From the NCBI RefSeq assembly GCF_001639065.2, contig NZ_LQXO02000035.1, positions 1-33,690 on the forward strand: a stretch of DNA of 33,690 bases, in the 5' to 3' direction. A program made the translations under genes and the position numbers. This document shows, piece by piece, positions 32,612-33,690 of this stretch (positions are counted from its first letter, which is position 1; every line of letters starts with the position of its first letter). The notes under the pieces are model-generated. The model was not told the DNA's origin, searched no databases, and worked only from the letters and a program-made list of their open reading frames with translations. This stretch comes from Vibrio barjaei (GTDB lineage Bacteria; Pseudomonadota; Gammaproteobacteria; Enterobacterales; Vibrionaceae).

Positions 32612-33325
32612 ATGACAATAAAATGTAAAGTAAAGTCGATTGAGCCTTTAGCAGCAAACACCTATCAAATCTTGCTGCACCCTGAGCAACCAGTGAGCTT
32701 TAAAGCTGGTCAGTATTTAATGGTGGTAATGGGAGAAGCTGATAAGCGTCCATTCTCTATTGCTAGTAGCCCTTGTCGTCACGAAGGAGAGATCGAACTT
32801 CATATTGGTGCGGCTGAGCATAATGCTTACGCTATTGAAGTCGTCGAATCAATGAAACAAGCGCTAGCAAACGGTGGGGACATCACTATTGATGCACCTC
32901 ATGGTGAGGCTTGGATTCGTGAAGATAATCAGAGACCTATTCTGTTGATTGCTGGAGGTACTGGGTTTAGCTACGTGCGCTCTATACTTGACCACTGTAT
33001 CAGCCAAAATATCGACCAGCCGATCCACCTTTATTGGGGGGGGCGTGATGCAGCCCAGCTTTATGCCAAAAAAGAGCTGATGGAAATTGCTGTGCAACAT
33101 CAACGTATCCAGTTCATTCCTGTTATTGAAGAGCCGTCGGCGGACTGGTCAGGGAAAAAAGGTAATGTGTTGCAAGCCGTGAGCGAAGATTTTGATACGT
33201 TAGCGGATTTCGATATCTATATAGCGGGCCGATTTGAAATGGCCGGTGCCGCACGCGAGCAGTTCACGCAAACCAAGCAAGCAAAGTCCGATCATATGTT
33301 TGGTGATGCTTACGCATTTATCTAA
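32612..33325 (+). CDS. fre: NAD(P)H-flavin reductase Fre
   Basis: 237 aa reductase of the ferredoxin-NADP reductase superfamily that makes free reduced flavin. The flavin-binding motif RPFSIASSP (about 46-54), the NAD(P)H-binding GGTGFSYVRSIL (about 111-122) and the C-terminal IAGRFEMAGAAR are present; there is no bound-FAD motif or cluster site. Length and position next to ubiD match E. coli Fre. Reduced FMN is needed to make the prenylated-FMN cofactor of UbiD, which may explain the linkage. LuxG is a close homologue, but no lux genes are nearby. Confidence 0.95.
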   Translation: MTIKCKVKSIEPLAANTYQILLHPEQPVSFKAGQYLMVVMGEADKRPFSIASSPCRHEGEIELHIGAAEHNAYAIEVVESMKQALANGGDITIDAPHGEAWIREDNQRPILLIAGGTGFSYVRSILDHCISQNIDQPIHLYWGGRDAAQLYAKKELMEIAVQHQRIQFIPVIEEPSADWSGKKGNVLQAVSEDFDTLADFDIYIAGRFEMAGAAREQFTQTKQAKSDHMFGDAYAFI

Positions 33326-33344
33326 ATGTTAGAGTTTTGTGGCT

Positions 33345-33374
33345 AAAAGGAGAGTTTTTATACTCTCCTTTTGC
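33345..33374 (+). terminator. Terminator after fre
   Basis: AAAAGGAGAGT (33345-33355) pairs with ACTCTCCTTTT (33362-33372) around TTTTAT. It closes the ubiD-fdx-fre transcript ahead of the rrn promoters. Confidence 0.88.
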
Positions 33375-33432
33375 TTTTATGATGCAATTTTCAGCAAAAG
33401 CACTTTTTTTCCAAAAAATATTAAAAAAGGGG

Positions 33433-33460
33433 TTGCGCCAAAAGAGGAACTCCCTATAAT
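33433..33460 (+). promoter_or_regulatory. rrn promoter P1
   Basis: TTGCGC (33433-33438), a 16-bp spacer and a perfect TATAAT (33455-33460), followed by a GCGC discriminator typical of stringently controlled stable-RNA promoters. A/T tracts at about 33400-33430 look like an UP element, and further Fis-type sites are possible. Confidence 0.75.
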
Positions 33461-33549
33461 GCGCACCACCAGACGGAAAGGCAGCAAAGCAAGAGCCTGA
33501 AAGGTCTGGAAGGGCAAAAGCCTTAACAAAAATAATTTGAAAAAGTGGT

Positions 33550-33577
33550 TGACACGACAAGTTATCTAGTTAAAATG
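33550..33577 (+). promoter_or_regulatory. rrn promoter P2
   Basis: A perfect TTGACA (33550-33555), a 16-bp spacer and TAAAAT (33572-33577), about 117 bp after P1. Tandem promoters are usual for rRNA operons. Confidence 0.75.
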
Positions 33578-33638
33578 GCCGCCCACTTCAACGGAAAGCT
33601 GAAAAGCTTAAAAACAATAGTTTAGTCCTTTGAAGTAC

Positions 33639-33650
33639 TGTTCTTTAACA
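33639..33650 (+). promoter_or_regulatory. boxA antitermination element in the rrn leader
   Basis: TGTTCTTTAACA matches the rrn boxA TGCTCTTTAACA at 11 of 12 positions, and an AAGCT/AGCTT hairpin just after P2 can serve as boxB. The leader continues to the window end. The 16S gene itself is outside, so no rRNA is annotated. Coordinates may be off by one. Confidence 0.8.
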
Positions 33651-33690
33651 ATATAAACCTATCAATCTGTGTGGGCACTCGTTGATGATA

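Noticed and set aside
32612..33325. Naming the flavin reductase LuxG
   Set aside because: There are no lux genes nearby, and the ubiD linkage is that of fre.

Overview
The window looks like the origin-proximal part of the large chromosome of a Vibrio-type gammaproteobacterium. Supporting signs are Vibrio-style gene content (thiCEFSGH, uvrD, rarD, recQ, rhlB/gppA, trxA, rho, ubiD, fre), a CsrB-family RNA with a VarA/UvrY-type upstream box, and two perfect 16-bp parS centromere sites (4839-4854 and 8494-8509). Both ends appear to lie in rRNA operons. The first 11 bases match the 3' end of a tRNA, probably tRNA-Asp, followed by a terminator. The last ~260 bases are a double rrn promoter with a leader and boxA that run off the right edge toward a 16S gene.

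Layout. 1-2161: end of an rrn operon, a Tat-exported multicopper oxidase under a good Fur box, and the fluoride channel crcB. 2183-8538: the thiamine operon thiC-thiE-thiF-thiS-thiG-thiH behind a TPP riboswitch. That riboswitch directly occludes the ribosome site of a 10-codon leader ORF, and the operon region carries both parS sites. 8554-13166: an M24 aminopeptidase P, a LysR regulator divergent from a Bcr/CflA-type MFS exporter, and a small helical protein of unknown function behind a palindrome. 13180-15793 (minus strand): a bufferin-type copper-buffering operon, bufA1-bufB-bufC-doxX. 15886-18172: SOS-controlled uvrD. 18204-18833: a hexanucleotide repeat, the CsrB regulatory RNA on the minus strand, its promoter, an IHF site and a VarA box. 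18863-21323 (minus): a LysE-type exporter, an AraC regulator and rarD. 21524-24547: recQ, a DUF3630 protein, then the queuosine-precursor transporter yhhQ behind a preQ1-I riboswitch. 24565-27373 (minus): rhlB-gppA. 27482-29323: trxA and rho. 29380-33372: an exported protein of unknown function, then ubiD-ferredoxin-fre.

How the parts work together. Two metabolite riboswitches (TPP, preQ1) control vitamin and queuosine supply. Two metal systems sit 12 kb apart: a probably iron-regulated multicopper oxidase and a copper-binding RiPP operon. The ubiD-fdx-fre cluster pairs a prenylated-FMN decarboxylase of ubiquinone synthesis with a flavin reductase and a 2Fe-2S protein.

The least expected observations are: UbiD carries an internal gapless 83-residue duplication with complementary divergence of the two copies; ThiE has a ~195-residue N-terminal extension resembling a decayed ThiD-like kinase, one segment of which is encoded by a parS site; and the TPP riboswitch appears to gate a leader peptide rather than thiC itself. 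I found no wholly unknown multi-gene system. The bufferin operon is the most recently described type of system present. All coordinates and matches were read by eye.
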